DNA of 19,074 nucleotides from positions 1 to 19,074 of the forward strand of contig SZOR01000078.1 of the NCBI GenBank assembly GCA_030263275.1. Direction: 5' to 3'. Origin of the DNA: DSNY01 sp016861185 (GTDB taxonomy: Bacteria; Pseudomonadota; Gammaproteobacteria; Burkholderiales; Burkholderiaceae_F). A program made the translations under genes and the position numbers. Below are positions 6,913-13,653 of the stretch, in pieces. The notes under the pieces were generated by a model, which saw only the letters and a list, made by a program, of their open reading frames with translations, made no database searches and was not told the DNA's origin. How positions within the stretch are numbered: position 1 is the stretch's first letter; every line of letters begins with the position of its first letter.

Positions 6913-9900
6913 ATGACCGATCTCTCCGAAATCAAGAAGCTCGCGACCTATCGCCCGACGCACAAGGTGCGCTTCGTCACCGCAGCGAGCCTGTTCGACG
7001 GCCACGACGCGTCGATCAACATCATGCGGCGCATCCTGCAGAGCATGGGCTGCGAGGTGATCCACCTCGGGCACAACCGCTCGGTCGAGGAGATCGTCAC
7101 CGCGGCGCTGCAGGAGGACGTGCAAGGCATCGCGGTCAGCTCGTATCAGGGCGGGCACGTCGAGTTCTTCAAGTACATGATCGACCTGCTGCGCGAACGC
7201 GGCGGCGCGCACATCAAGGTCTACGGCGGCGGCGGAGGCGTGATCGTGCCGTCGGAGATCAAGGAACTGCACGAGTACGGTGTCGCGCGCATCTTCTCGC
7301 CCGAGGACGGCCAGAAGATGGGGCTCACGGGGATGATCGGCCTGATGGTCGCCGAGTGCGACGTCGACCTCGCTCCGCACGCGCCGAAGTCGCTCGACAC
7401 GCTGCGCGACAAGGACGTCGTCAAGCGCTGGCGCGCGCTCGCGCAACTGATCACCGCGTTGGAGAACGGCCAGGCCGATTCGCGCACGCGCGAGGCGCTG
7501 CACAAGGCGGCCGACACCGCGAAGGCGCCCGCGCTCGGCATCACCGGCACCGGCGGTGCGGGCAAGAGTTCGCTGACCGACGAACTGGTGCGCCGCTTCC
7601 GGCTCGATCAGGACGACGCGCTGCAGATCGCGGTGATCTCGATCGACCCGTCGCGCCGCAAGAGCGGCGGCGCGCTGCTCGGCGACCGCATCCGCATGAA
7701 CGCGATCGGCCCGTGGAGCAAAGGTCCGCGCGTGTACATGCGCTCGCTCGCCACGCGCGAAGCGGGAACCGAGATCAGCCAGGCGCTGCCGGACGCGATC
7801 GCCGCGTGCAAGGCGGCGGGGTTCGATCTCGTGATCGTCGAGACCTCGGGCATCGGCCAGGGCGACGCCGCGATCGTTCCGCACGTCGACACGACGCTGT
7901 ACGTGATGACGCCGGAGTACGGCGCCGCGAGCCAGCTCGAGAAGATCGACATGCTCGACTTCGCCGACTTCGTCGCGATCAACAAGTTCGACCGCAAGGG
8001 CGCGCTCGACGCGCTGCGCGACGTCAGCAAGCAGGTCCAGCGCAACCGCGGCGTCTTCGGCCAGAAGCCGGACGAGATGCCCGTGTTCGGCACGATCGCC
8101 GCGCGCTTCAACGACGACGGCGTCACCGCGCTGTATCACGCGCTGCTGCCGAAGCTGAAGGACCTGGGGCTGAAGCTCGGCAAGTCGCGGCTGCCGCTCG
8201 CGTTCACGCGCCACTCGACGCACCAGACGCCGATCGTCCCGCCGCACCGTATCCGCTACCTCGCCGAAATCGCCGAGACCGTGCGCAGCTACAAGCGCCG
8301 CGCGCTCGAACAGTCCCGCATCGCGCGCGAGCGGCAACAGCTCGTCGAGACGAAGCGGATGCTCGCGGAAATCCCCCCCTGCCCCCCTTTGCCAAAGGGG
8401 GGTGAAACCGCCGCACTCGCCGCTCAGCCCCCTTTGGAAAAGGGGGCCGGCGAAGCAGTCGCCGGGGGGATTTCTGCCGCCCTCGACCCCCTGATCGCCG
8501 ACCGCGACGCCAGGCTCGACGCGCGCAGCCACAAGCTGCTCGGCATGTGGCCGCAGATGCAGCGGGCCTACGCGGGCGACGAGTACGTCGTGAGAATCCG
8601 CGACAGGGAAGTCCGTACCAAACTCACGCACACGACGCTGTCCGGCAACAAGATCCGCAAGGTCGTGCTGCCGAAATACGAAGACCACGGCGAGCTGCTC
8701 AAGTGGCTGCTGCTGGAGAACGTCCCCGGCTCGTTCCCCTATACCGCGGGCGTGTTCGCGTTCAAGCGCGAGAACGAAGACCCGACCCGCATGTTCGCCG
8801 GCGAGGGCGATCCGTTCCGCACCAACCGCCGCTTCAAGCTGCTGTCGGAAGGCATGCCCGCGAAGCGGCTGTCGACCGCGTTCGACAGCGTGACGCTGTA
8901 CGGCCACGACCCGGATCTGCGGCCCGACATCTACGGCAAGGTCGGCAACTCGGGCGTCAGCATCGCCACGCTCGACGACATGAAGGTGCTGTACTCGGGC
9001 TTCGACCTGTGCGCACCGAACACGAGCGTCAGCATGACGATCAACGGCCCGGCGCCGACGATCCTCGCGATGTTCATGAACACCGCGATCGACCAGCAGC
9101 TCGACAAGTTCCGCGCCGACAACAAGCGCGAGCCGACCGAGGACGAAGCCGAAAAGATCCGCGCCTGGGTGCTGGAGAACGTGCGCGGCACCGTGCAGGC
9201 CGACATCCTCAAGGAAGACCAGGGTCAGAACACCTGCATCTTCTCGACCGAGTTCTCGCTGAAGGTGATGGGCGACATCCAGGAGTACTTCGTCCATCAC
9301 AACGTGCGCAACTTCTACTCGGTGTCGATCAGCGGCTATCACATCGCCGAAGCGGGCGCCAACCCGATCAGCCAGCTCGCGTTCACGCTGTCCAACGGCT
9401 TCACGTTCGTCGAGGCGTATCTGGCGCGCGGCATGCACATCGACGACTTCGCGCCGAACCTGTCGTTCTTCTTCAGCAACGGCATGGACCCCGAGTACAC
9501 GGTGATGGGCCGCGTGGCGCGCCGCATCTGGGCCGTGGCGATGCGCGACAAGTACGGCGCCAACGAGCGCAGCCAGAAGCTCAAGTACCACTGCCAGACG
9601 AGCGGCCGCTCGCTGCACGCGCAGGAGATCCAGTTCAACGACATCCGCACCACGCTGCAGGCGCTGATCGCCACCTACGACAACGCCAACAGCCTGCACA
9701 CCAACGCCTACGACGAGGCGATCACCACGCCGACCGAAGAAAGCGTGCGGCGCGCGATGGCGATCCAGCTCATCATCAATCGCGAGTGGGGGCTGGCGAA
9801 GAACGAGAACCCCAACCAGGGCAGCTTCGTCATCGAGGAACTGACCGACCTCGTCGAAGAGGCCGTGCTCAAGGAGTTCGAGTCGATCAGCGAGCGCGGC

Positions 9901-10284
9901 GGCGTGCTGGGCAGCATGGAACTGGGCTACCAGCGCAGCAAGATCCAGGAGGAATCGCTGCACTACGAGCACCTGAAGCACACCGGCGAGTACCCGATCG
10001 TCGGCGTCAACACCTTCCGCAATCCGCACGGCGATCCGATCCCCGAGAAACTCGAGCTGGCGCGCTCGACCGAGGAGGAGAAGCAGAGCCAGTTGAAGCG
10101 CCTGCGCGACTTCCACGAGCGGCACAAGCACGAAGCGCCGGCGATGCTCGAGCGGCTGAAGCAGGCGGTGATCAACAACCAGAACGTGTTCGCCGTGCTG
10201 ATGGATGCCGTGCGCTGCTGCTCGCTCGGCCAGATCACGAACGCGCTGTTCGAGGTCGGCGGGCAGTATCGGCGGAATATGTAG
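6913..10284 (+). CDS. icmF: Fused isobutyryl-CoA mutase IcmF (B12-dependent mutase with G-protein chaperone)
   Basis: Adenosylcobalamin enzyme interconverting isobutyryl-CoA and n-butyryl-CoA, with a built-in G-protein chaperone that guards cofactor loading; 1123 residues. Domains in order: B12-binding (about 18-140) with DGHDAS, His31 being the likely cobalt ligand; MeaB-type G domain with Walker A GTGGAGKS (212-219), ETSGIGQGD (310-318) and NKFD (357-360); linker; TIM-barrel mutase (about 525-1105) with HCQTSGRSLHAQE and SLHTNAYDEA. Phe628 and Gln772 align with Phe598 and Gln742, the specificity residues recalled for Geobacillus IcmF, and their 144-residue spacing is identical. This argues for isobutyryl- over methylmalonyl-CoA. 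Known IcmF proteins are about 1090 residues; the excess is a 35-residue Pro/Gly-rich insert (487-521) encoded by a repeat. Start 6913 has GGAG seven bases upstream and the family's N-terminus. Confidence 0.96.
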   Translation: MTDLSEIKKLATYRPTHKVRFVTAASLFDGHDASINIMRRILQSMGCEVIHLGHNRSVEEIVTAALQEDVQGIAVSSYQGGHVEFFKYMIDLLRERGGAHIKVYGGGGGVIVPSEIKELHEYGVARIFSPEDGQKMGLTGMIGLMVAECDVDLAPHAPKSLDTLRDKDVVKRWRALAQLITALENGQADSRTREALHKAADTAKAPALGITGTGGAGKSSLTDELVRRFRLDQDDALQIAVISIDPSRRKSGGALLGDRIRMNAIGPWSKGPRVYMRSLATREAGTEISQALPDAIAACKAAGFDLVIVETSGIGQGDAAIVPHVDTTLYVMTPEYGAASQLEKIDMLDFADFVAINKFDRKGALDALRDVSKQVQRNRGVFGQKPDEMPVFGTIAARFNDDGVTALYHALLPKLKDLGLKLGKSRLPLAFTRHSTHQTPIVPPHRIRYLAEIAETVRSYKRRALEQSRIARERQQLVETKRMLAEIPPCPPLPKGGETAALAAQPPLEKGAGEAVAGGISAALDPLIADRDARLDARSHKLLGMWPQMQRAYAGDEYVVRIRDREVRTKLTHTTLSGNKIRKVVLPKYEDHGELLKWLLLENVPGSFPYTAGVFAFKRENEDPTRMFAGEGDPFRTNRRFKLLSEGMPAKRLSTAFDSVTLYGHDPDLRPDIYGKVGNSGVSIATLDDMKVLYSGFDLCAPNTSVSMTINGPAPTILAMFMNTAIDQQLDKFRADNKREPTEDEAEKIRAWVLENVRGTVQADILKEDQGQNTCIFSTEFSLKVMGDIQEYFVHHNVRNFYSVSISGYHIAEAGANPISQLAFTLSNGFTFVEAYLARGMHIDDFAPNLSFFFSNGMDPEYTVMGRVARRIWAVAMRDKYGANERSQKLKYHCQTSGRSLHAQEIQFNDIRTTLQALIATYDNANSLHTNAYDEAITTPTEESVRRAMAIQLIINREWGLAKNENPNQGSFVIEELTDLVEEAVLKEFESISERGGVLGSMELGYQRSKIQEESLHYEHLKHTGEYPIVGVNTFRNPHGDPIPEKLELARSTEEEKQSQLKRLRDFHERHKHEAPAMLERLKQAVINNQNVFAVLMDAVRCCSLGQITNALFEVGGQYRRNM
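8369..8473. repeat. 105-bp hairpin element with terminal inverted repeats, inserted in frame in icmF
   Basis: The element is bounded by a perfect 10-bp inverted repeat: AAATCCCCCC at 8369-8378 and GGGGGGATTT at 8464-8473. Inside are three perfect hairpins: CCCCCCTTT-gcc-AAAGGGGGG (8382-8402), CCCCCTTT-gga-AAAGGGGG (8428-8446), and CCGGCGA-agcag-TCGCCGG (8447-8465). Its length is 105 bases, exactly 35 codons, so icmF stays open. A relative with the same AAATCCCCC start and CCCCCTTT/AAAGGGGG hairpin lies at 15083-15186. It looks like a non-autonomous dispersed repeat (MITE- or REP-like). No transposase is present, and no clear target-site duplication was seen. Confidence 0.85.
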
Positions 10285-10291
10285 CTCGACT

Positions 10292-10317
10292 CCCTCTCCC
10301 GCATCAGCGGGAGAGGG
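10292..10317. repeat. GC hairpin of the CCCTCTCCC family just after icmF
   Basis: CCCTCTCCCGC (10292-10302) and its exact complement (10307-10317) form an 11-bp stem with a 4-base loop, starting 7 bases after the icmF stop. The arm matches the hairpin at 4470-4500. The stem is followed by TTGGGGCGAGGGC, not a T-run. It could act as a transcript-stabilising 3' stem or an attenuating stem ahead of the thioesterase gene. Confidence 0.7.
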
Positions 10318-10408
10318 TTGGGGCGAGGGCGATCCGGCTTCGCGAGCCACGACGGACCCCGCTCGCGCAGGCATCCCGCCCCGTAGCGGTCACTCAAACA
10401 AGCAAACC

Positions 10409-10843
10409 ATGTCCGACCTCGTCGAAACCTACCGCGGCACCGTCTACCCCTGGCACTGCGACCACATCGGCCACATGAACGTCATGTGGTACGTCGGCAA
10501 GTTCGACGAAGCGACGTGGAACTTCTTTGCGCTGCTCGGCGCCACGCCCTCGTACCTGCGCGGCAACGGCCGCGGCATGGTCGCGGTCGACCAGCGCATC
10601 GCCTACCAGCGCGAGCTGCACGCCGGCGACACCGTCGCCGTCCGCAGCGGCGCGCTCGAAGTGCGCGACAAGGTGATCCGCTTCGTGCACGAAATGCGCA
10701 ACGCCGAAACGCAGCACGTCACCGCGATCACGATGCTGACCGGCGTGCACATCGACACGACGACCCGCAAGTCCTGCCCGCTGCCCGCGGAGGTGCTGGC
10801 CCGCGCGCGCGAACGCACCGTCGCCTACGAGCTGCCCTGGTAG
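10409..10843 (+). CDS. Hot-dog fold acyl-CoA thioesterase (4-hydroxybenzoyl-CoA thioesterase-like)
   Basis: A 144-residue single hot-dog domain, the normal size for the 4HBT family, expected to hydrolyse an acyl-CoA to acid plus CoA in the cytoplasm. The N-terminal signature WHCDHIGHMNVMWYVGKFDEA (15-35) contains the DHxGHMN-type active-site loop, with Asp18 as the likely catalytic acid, followed by the long hot-dog helix. Strands such as MVAVDQRIAYQRELHAGDTV and VIRFVHEMRN follow. The ATG at 10409 lacks a strong Shine-Dalgarno but gives the family start. It lies 124 bases after icmF and 13 bases before the next gene. Co-transcription with icmF is plausible but a stable hairpin separates them. 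Substrate is unknown; short or branched acyl-CoAs are a guess from context. Confidence 0.85.
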   Translation: MSDLVETYRGTVYPWHCDHIGHMNVMWYVGKFDEATWNFFALLGATPSYLRGNGRGMVAVDQRIAYQRELHAGDTVAVRSGALEVRDKVIRFVHEMRNAETQHVTAITMLTGVHIDTTTRKSCPLPAEVLARARERTVAYELPW

Positions 10844-10856
10844 GGAAACCGTGCCG

Positions 10857-11507
10857 ATGAGAACGACCGTCGAGTTCTACTTCGATCCGATCAGCCCCTA
10901 CTCGTGGCTCGCCGCAAGGCAGAGCGAACGCGTCGAAGCGGCCGGTGCGCGGCTCGACTTCCGCCCGGTCCTGCTCGGCGGACTGCTCGCCGCGCACGGC
11001 ACCAAGGGCCCCGCCGAGACGGCCGCCAAGCGCGCGTACACGATGCGCGACGTGCTGCGTCTCGCCGCCCGCCTCGGCCTGCCGGTGCAGGGTCCGCCGA
11101 CGCACCCGTTCAACCCGCTGCGCGCGCTGCGCATGTGCATCGCGCTCGACGACGCCGGCGAGCGCCGCCGCTTCGGCGAAGCGCTGCTCGACGCCGCCTG
11201 GGCGCGTGGGCTCGACCTCACCGACGACGCCGTGCTCGTCTCCCTCGCGCAGGAATGCGGTCTCGACGGCCGCGCGCTGCTCGCCCGCGCCGGCGACGCC
11301 GACGTCAAGCAGCGCCTGATCGACGCCACCAACGCCGCGGTCGCCGCCGGCATCTTCGGCGTGCCGACCTATCGCATCGACGGCGAGATCTTCTGGGGCG
11401 AAGACCGCATCGACGCGCTGCTGTGGCGGCTGCAGGGAAACACGATCGACGAGACGCTGCTCACGAAAGTGCTCGCGCGGCCGGCGTCGGCGGTGAGGAA
11501 GGCGTAG
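10857..11507 (+). CDS. 2-hydroxychromene-2-carboxylate isomerase-like / DsbA-family (kappa-class GST fold) protein
   Basis: A 216-residue cytoplasmic thioredoxin-fold protein of the HCCA isomerase/kappa GST group. The N-terminal FYFDPISPYSWLA (7-19) carries Ser13 in the position of the glutathione-contacting serine of NahD-type isomerases and lacks the CxxC of true DsbA oxidoreductases. HPFNPLRALR with Asn86 and the cis-proline loop GVPT (168-171), then YRIDGEIFWGEDRIDAL, complete the family pattern. A GTG at 10851 is also possible, but the ATG at 10857 is better spaced from the AGGGA near 10842-10846. It follows the thioesterase by 13 bases, so the two are probably one transcript. The family acts in naphthalene-type degradation, yet no aromatic-degradation genes are near. 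The true substrate is open, and glutathione-dependent isomerisation is an inference. Confidence 0.85.
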   Translation: MRTTVEFYFDPISPYSWLAARQSERVEAAGARLDFRPVLLGGLLAAHGTKGPAETAAKRAYTMRDVLRLAARLGLPVQGPPTHPFNPLRALRMCIALDDAGERRRFGEALLDAAWARGLDLTDDAVLVSLAQECGLDGRALLARAGDADVKQRLIDATNAAVAAGIFGVPTYRIDGEIFWGEDRIDALLWRLQGNTIDETLLTKVLARPASAVRKA

Positions 11508-11671
11508 ACCTTCGAACGGCACACGCGAAGTCAAGCGCATCCGAGCGCGAGCGCCGGCGGACGAGCACTGAGCCGAGACCGTGCCAGCCCCGCGGCGGGC
11601 CGATTCCCGTGCAGAACCCGACGGCATCGCCGTCGCAATCGCGAATCGATCGACGACCGCGCGGCGGCCGC

Positions 11672-11677
11672 TATCAT
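11672..11677 (+). promoter_or_regulatory. Possible -10 box for the XRE-type gene
   Basis: TATCAT at 11672-11677 is the best -10-like hexamer in the 206-base gap before the gene at 11714. It has TCGACG (11650-11655) 16 bases upstream as a weak -35. The match is only moderate. Confidence 0.3.
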
Positions 11678-11713
11678 CGACACGAGTATCGCGACCTCGG
11701 CAGAGTCCAAGAG

Positions 11714-12097
11714 ATGTCCGTCCAGATTCTGAGAGCAAACGGCAAGCCGGTCTTTGCCGTGCTGCCGATCGACGAGTACCGCAGGCTGCTGGGCTTGGCC
11801 GAAGACGCGAACGATGCCGAAGCCCTGCACCGCGCTGCCAAACGTCATGCGTCCGGAAAAGAGGAGGCGATTCCTGCGGAGGTGATCGACCGTCTGCTCG
11901 CGGGGGAATCACCTATCCGCGTTTGGCGCGAATATCGCGGGCTCACGGCGGCCGTGCTCGCCGAGATGATCGGCGTCTCACCGGCGCACATCTCGGCGCT
12001 GGAGACCGGCAAAGGTGAGCCGTCGATCAGCCTACTCAAGAAGCTGGCCGCTATCCTCGGTGTCAATGCAGGATCGCTTGTCGGCGCTGACGATTGA
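11714..12097 (+). CDS. XRE-family HTH protein with Phd-like N-terminus (orphan antitoxin-like)
   Basis: A 127-residue probable DNA-binding protein. Residues 3-27 (VQILRANGKPVFAVLPIDEYRRL) resemble the N-terminal strand-helix of Phd/YefM antitoxins. Residues 72-120 form an XRE helix-turn-helix, LTAAVLAEMIGVSPAHISALETGKGEPSISLLKKLAAILGV, with the recognition helix around SPAHISALETG. Proteins of this shape are usually antitoxins paired with a RelE/ParE toxin encoded just upstream. Here the 206 bases upstream contain no toxin reading frame, and downstream lies only a convergent gene. It may be a solitary regulator or a leftover of a decayed module. The start at 11714 matches the family N-terminus, but its ribosome-binding site is poor. 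Confidence 0.75.
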   Translation: MSVQILRANGKPVFAVLPIDEYRRLLGLAEDANDAEALHRAAKRHASGKEEAIPAEVIDRLLAGESPIRVWREYRGLTAAVLAEMIGVSPAHISALETGKGEPSISLLKKLAAILGVNAGSLVGADD

Positions 12098-12258
12098 GAG
12101 GTCACACGCTGGCGTCACCAGCTGCCTCAACCGATCGGGCTTCAGCTTCCAGGTGCCGCTCCCGATCGACCTGACTTCCACGGGTTTGCTGCACACGCAT
12201 TCCGACAGTAGAAGTGAAGGGTGTTCCACTTGGCGTCACGGAGCGAGTGCATGTGCAC

Positions 12259-12954
12259 CTAGCGCGCAGTGCGCGAATCCTCCTCGGCCTTCAGGGGTAA
12301 ACCAAGGAGGCCATGGCCCGCATCTGTGGCAGTCAACCCGGGAGAGCTCGCTAGACCCCCGAAGCTGTGTACGCCGTAGGCCTTGTAGAAGCTCTCATAG
12401 AGTCGTGCCCGCTCGTTAGCAAGTTCAGCATCTTTGTTGCGAAAGGCGAGCCCGAGAAGGACGGCCATTGCGCCAAGCCATAGCAACTCCTTGGGCCGAC
12501 CTCTCGCGAAGTCGATAGTTTCGCCGTCGATGCTCGATTTGCCCTGCGGAATCAAGGCTGCGGCCCTGGCGAATGCGGCTACCTCAGGATCGCAAAGTGC
12601 GTTTACGCGCTGCTTTAGATCGAAGTTGACGTTCTGGATCTGATGCGCGCACTCGTTTCGAAACTTCTGCAGCTGCTTTAGGAAGGCCGCTTGCTCGCCA
12701 TCCAGCAGTCCAAGGCGCTGTGCGACTCTGAGCTTTCCAAGCTTGTTGTCTGACAGACTCATCGCTACGACGGTGTCTGCGATCTCGGGCCGGCCAAGGG
12801 CTGCAACAATTACCGATGACAGTGCAGCCTCCATCAGGGCCGCGAGCTTGATGATGAATGACCAATCCGTCTCTTCCCGAAGTCCGGCAAAGAAACGGTC
12901 TGGAACACCGAGCTTTGCCTCCAGCTCCCGAATAGGCGTGTCGTCGATCTTCAT
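12259..12954 (-). CDS. MltR-like protein with HEPN-type RX4H motif, function unknown
   Basis: A 231-residue, mainly helical protein. The N-terminal 110 residues follow the MltR-like plan: helices around SFIIKLAALMEAALSSVIV (32-50), then LSDNKLGKLRVAQRLGLLD (67-85), then FLKQLQKFRNECAH (91-104). Arg99 and His104 make an RX4H motif with the polar residues Asn100 and Glu101, the arrangement seen in HEPN-fold RNases. MltR relatives share this RNEFAH-like sequence, and whether they cut RNA is not established. A hydrophobic helix, ELLWLGAMAVLLGLAF (156-171), could be buried or membrane-associated. The tail from about 195 is Gly/Ser-rich. Base composition is clearly less GC-rich than the efflux or icmF genes, suggesting transfer. 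It faces a convergent XRE gene and lies 38 bases beyond the toxin-antitoxin pair on the same strand. No strong Shine-Dalgarno precedes the ATG. Confidence 0.65.
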   Translation of the reverse strand: MKIDDTPIRELEAKLGVPDRFFAGLREETDWSFIIKLAALMEAALSSVIVAALGRPEIADTVVAMSLSDNKLGKLRVAQRLGLLDGEQAAFLKQLQKFRNECAHQIQNVNFDLKQRVNALCDPEVAAFARAAALIPQGKSSIDGETIDFARGRPKELLWLGAMAVLLGLAFRNKDAELANERARLYESFYKAYGVHSFGGLASSPGLTATDAGHGLLGLPLKAEEDSRTAR

Positions 12955-12992
12955 GCTTGTTCAATCGGCGATCGGAGTTGTCACTCCTCGCC

Positions 12993-13286
12993 CTACCCGT
13001 GCAACGCCTCGACGGCCGACTTCGGGTTCGACGCGACGATCTTCAGAAGTGCCCGCGCCGGTCCTGTCGGACGCGTTCGCCGTTGTTCCCAGTTCTGCAG
13101 CGTGCGCACGTTCACGCCGATCAGCTTCGCGAACTGCGACTGGCTGATCTTTGCCGCCTCGCGGATCGCGCGGACATCAGGCTCGGTCAGTTCGGTCGTG
13201 CGCGCACCGCGAACAGCCTTGCCCGCCATATGGCGCCTCATTTCGCGTACGCCCTTGATCAGTTGGTCGAAATGCTGCTTATCCAT
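12993..13286 (-). CDS. NadS/HigA-like XRE antitoxin
   Basis: A 97-residue antitoxin-type regulator. The C-terminal half is an XRE helix-turn-helix, LTEPDVRAIREAAKISQSQFAKLIGVNVRTLQNWEQRRTRPTGPA (33-77), with the recognition helix around VNVRTLQNWEQ. The N-terminal 30 residues (FDQLIKGVREMRRHMAGKA) resemble the toxin-binding helix of NadS-type antitoxins. The ATG lies inside the end of the toxin gene, with ATGGATAA shared (8-base overlap) and AAGGATG just upstream as ribosome-binding site. Translation is therefore likely coupled to the toxin. It should bind and neutralise the upstream-encoded toxin and repress the shared promoter. Confidence 0.88.
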   Translation of the reverse strand: MDKQHFDQLIKGVREMRRHMAGKAVRGARTTELTEPDVRAIREAAKISQSQFAKLIGVNVRTLQNWEQRRTRPTGPARALLKIVASNPKSAVEALHG

Positions 13287-13599
13287 GTTTCACATCCTTC
13301 ATCAGCTCCGCAAGTGCCTTGATCTGCTGTGGCGTAAGGTCTTCGCGTTCGCTCTTTACGTAGCCGTAGATCAGGTAAATGCGCTCGCCCGGCACGTGCC
13401 AGTAGTAAACGACGCGGGCGCCTCCCCGCCTACCGCGTCCCTGCGCTGACCAGCGAAGTTTGCGCAGGCCGGAGCCGCCGCGGAGCAAGTCGCCGGCATC
13501 CGGTGATACGAGCAGGTAACTCTGCAGGGCGCGCAGGTCTTCGTCGGTCCAGTGCTCAGTGCGGAAAGCAACGAACGGCGTCAGCTCGACGAAAACCAT
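13279..13599 (-). CDS. RelE/HigB-like type II toxin
   Basis: A 106-residue RelE-superfamily protein, expected to be a ribosome-dependent mRNA interferase held inactive by the following gene's product. The family core is visible: GDLLRGGSGLRKLRWSAQGRGRRGGARVVYY (37-66), then ERIYLIYGYVKSEREDLTPQQIKALAEL (72-99). The Lys/Arg-rich centre and the YxKxExxDLT strand-helix end are typical of the NadS-partner toxins. The gene order is toxin first, as in HigBA, and overlaps the antitoxin by 8 bases. No other ATG exists in the reading frame, so the start at 13599 is forced by the family N-terminus (MVFVELTPF). No ribosome-binding site precedes it: the promoter -10 ends only 6 bases upstream. Confidence 0.88.
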   Translation of the reverse strand: MVFVELTPFVAFRTEHWTDEDLRALQSYLLVSPDAGDLLRGGSGLRKLRWSAQGRGRRGGARVVYYWHVPGERIYLIYGYVKSEREDLTPQQIKALAELMKDVKHG

Positions 13600-13605
13600 G
13601 CGCGG

Positions 13606-13642
13606 ACTATACGCGTGCAGCGTATACGCGGCAAGCGTATAG
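13606..13642 (-). promoter_or_regulatory. Toxin-antitoxin promoter embedded in a 36-bp dyad operator
   Basis: On the minus strand, TTGCCG (13634-13629) and TATAGT (13611-13606) are separated by exactly 17 bases and form a good sigma-70 promoter. Overlaid is a dyad centred at 13624.5: CTATACGC (13607-13614), GCGTATACGC (13620-13629) and GCGTATAG (13635-13642), with 5-base spacers. The symmetric arrangement suggests two XRE dimers or a toxin-antitoxin complex covering the promoter, giving autoregulation. The -10 box is followed by CCGCGC and then the toxin ATG, so the predicted transcription start coincides with the A of the ATG. Confidence 0.8.
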
Positions 13643-13653
13643 CGCCGGCTAAC

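Noticed and set aside
8382..8446. Hairpins in icmF as intrinsic terminators
   Set aside because: No T-runs follow the stems and they lie in the middle of an intact gene; a repeat element explains them better.
6793..10374. A 1193-codon open frame on the minus strand opposite icmF
   Set aside because: Its translation is His/Asp/Arg/Val-rich with no domain pattern and mirrors the GC-biased third positions of icmF. It is an antisense shadow.
12032..12229. A 65-codon minus-strand frame in the gap after the XRE gene
   Set aside because: No recognisable family, no ribosome-binding site, and part of it is antisense to the XRE coding end.
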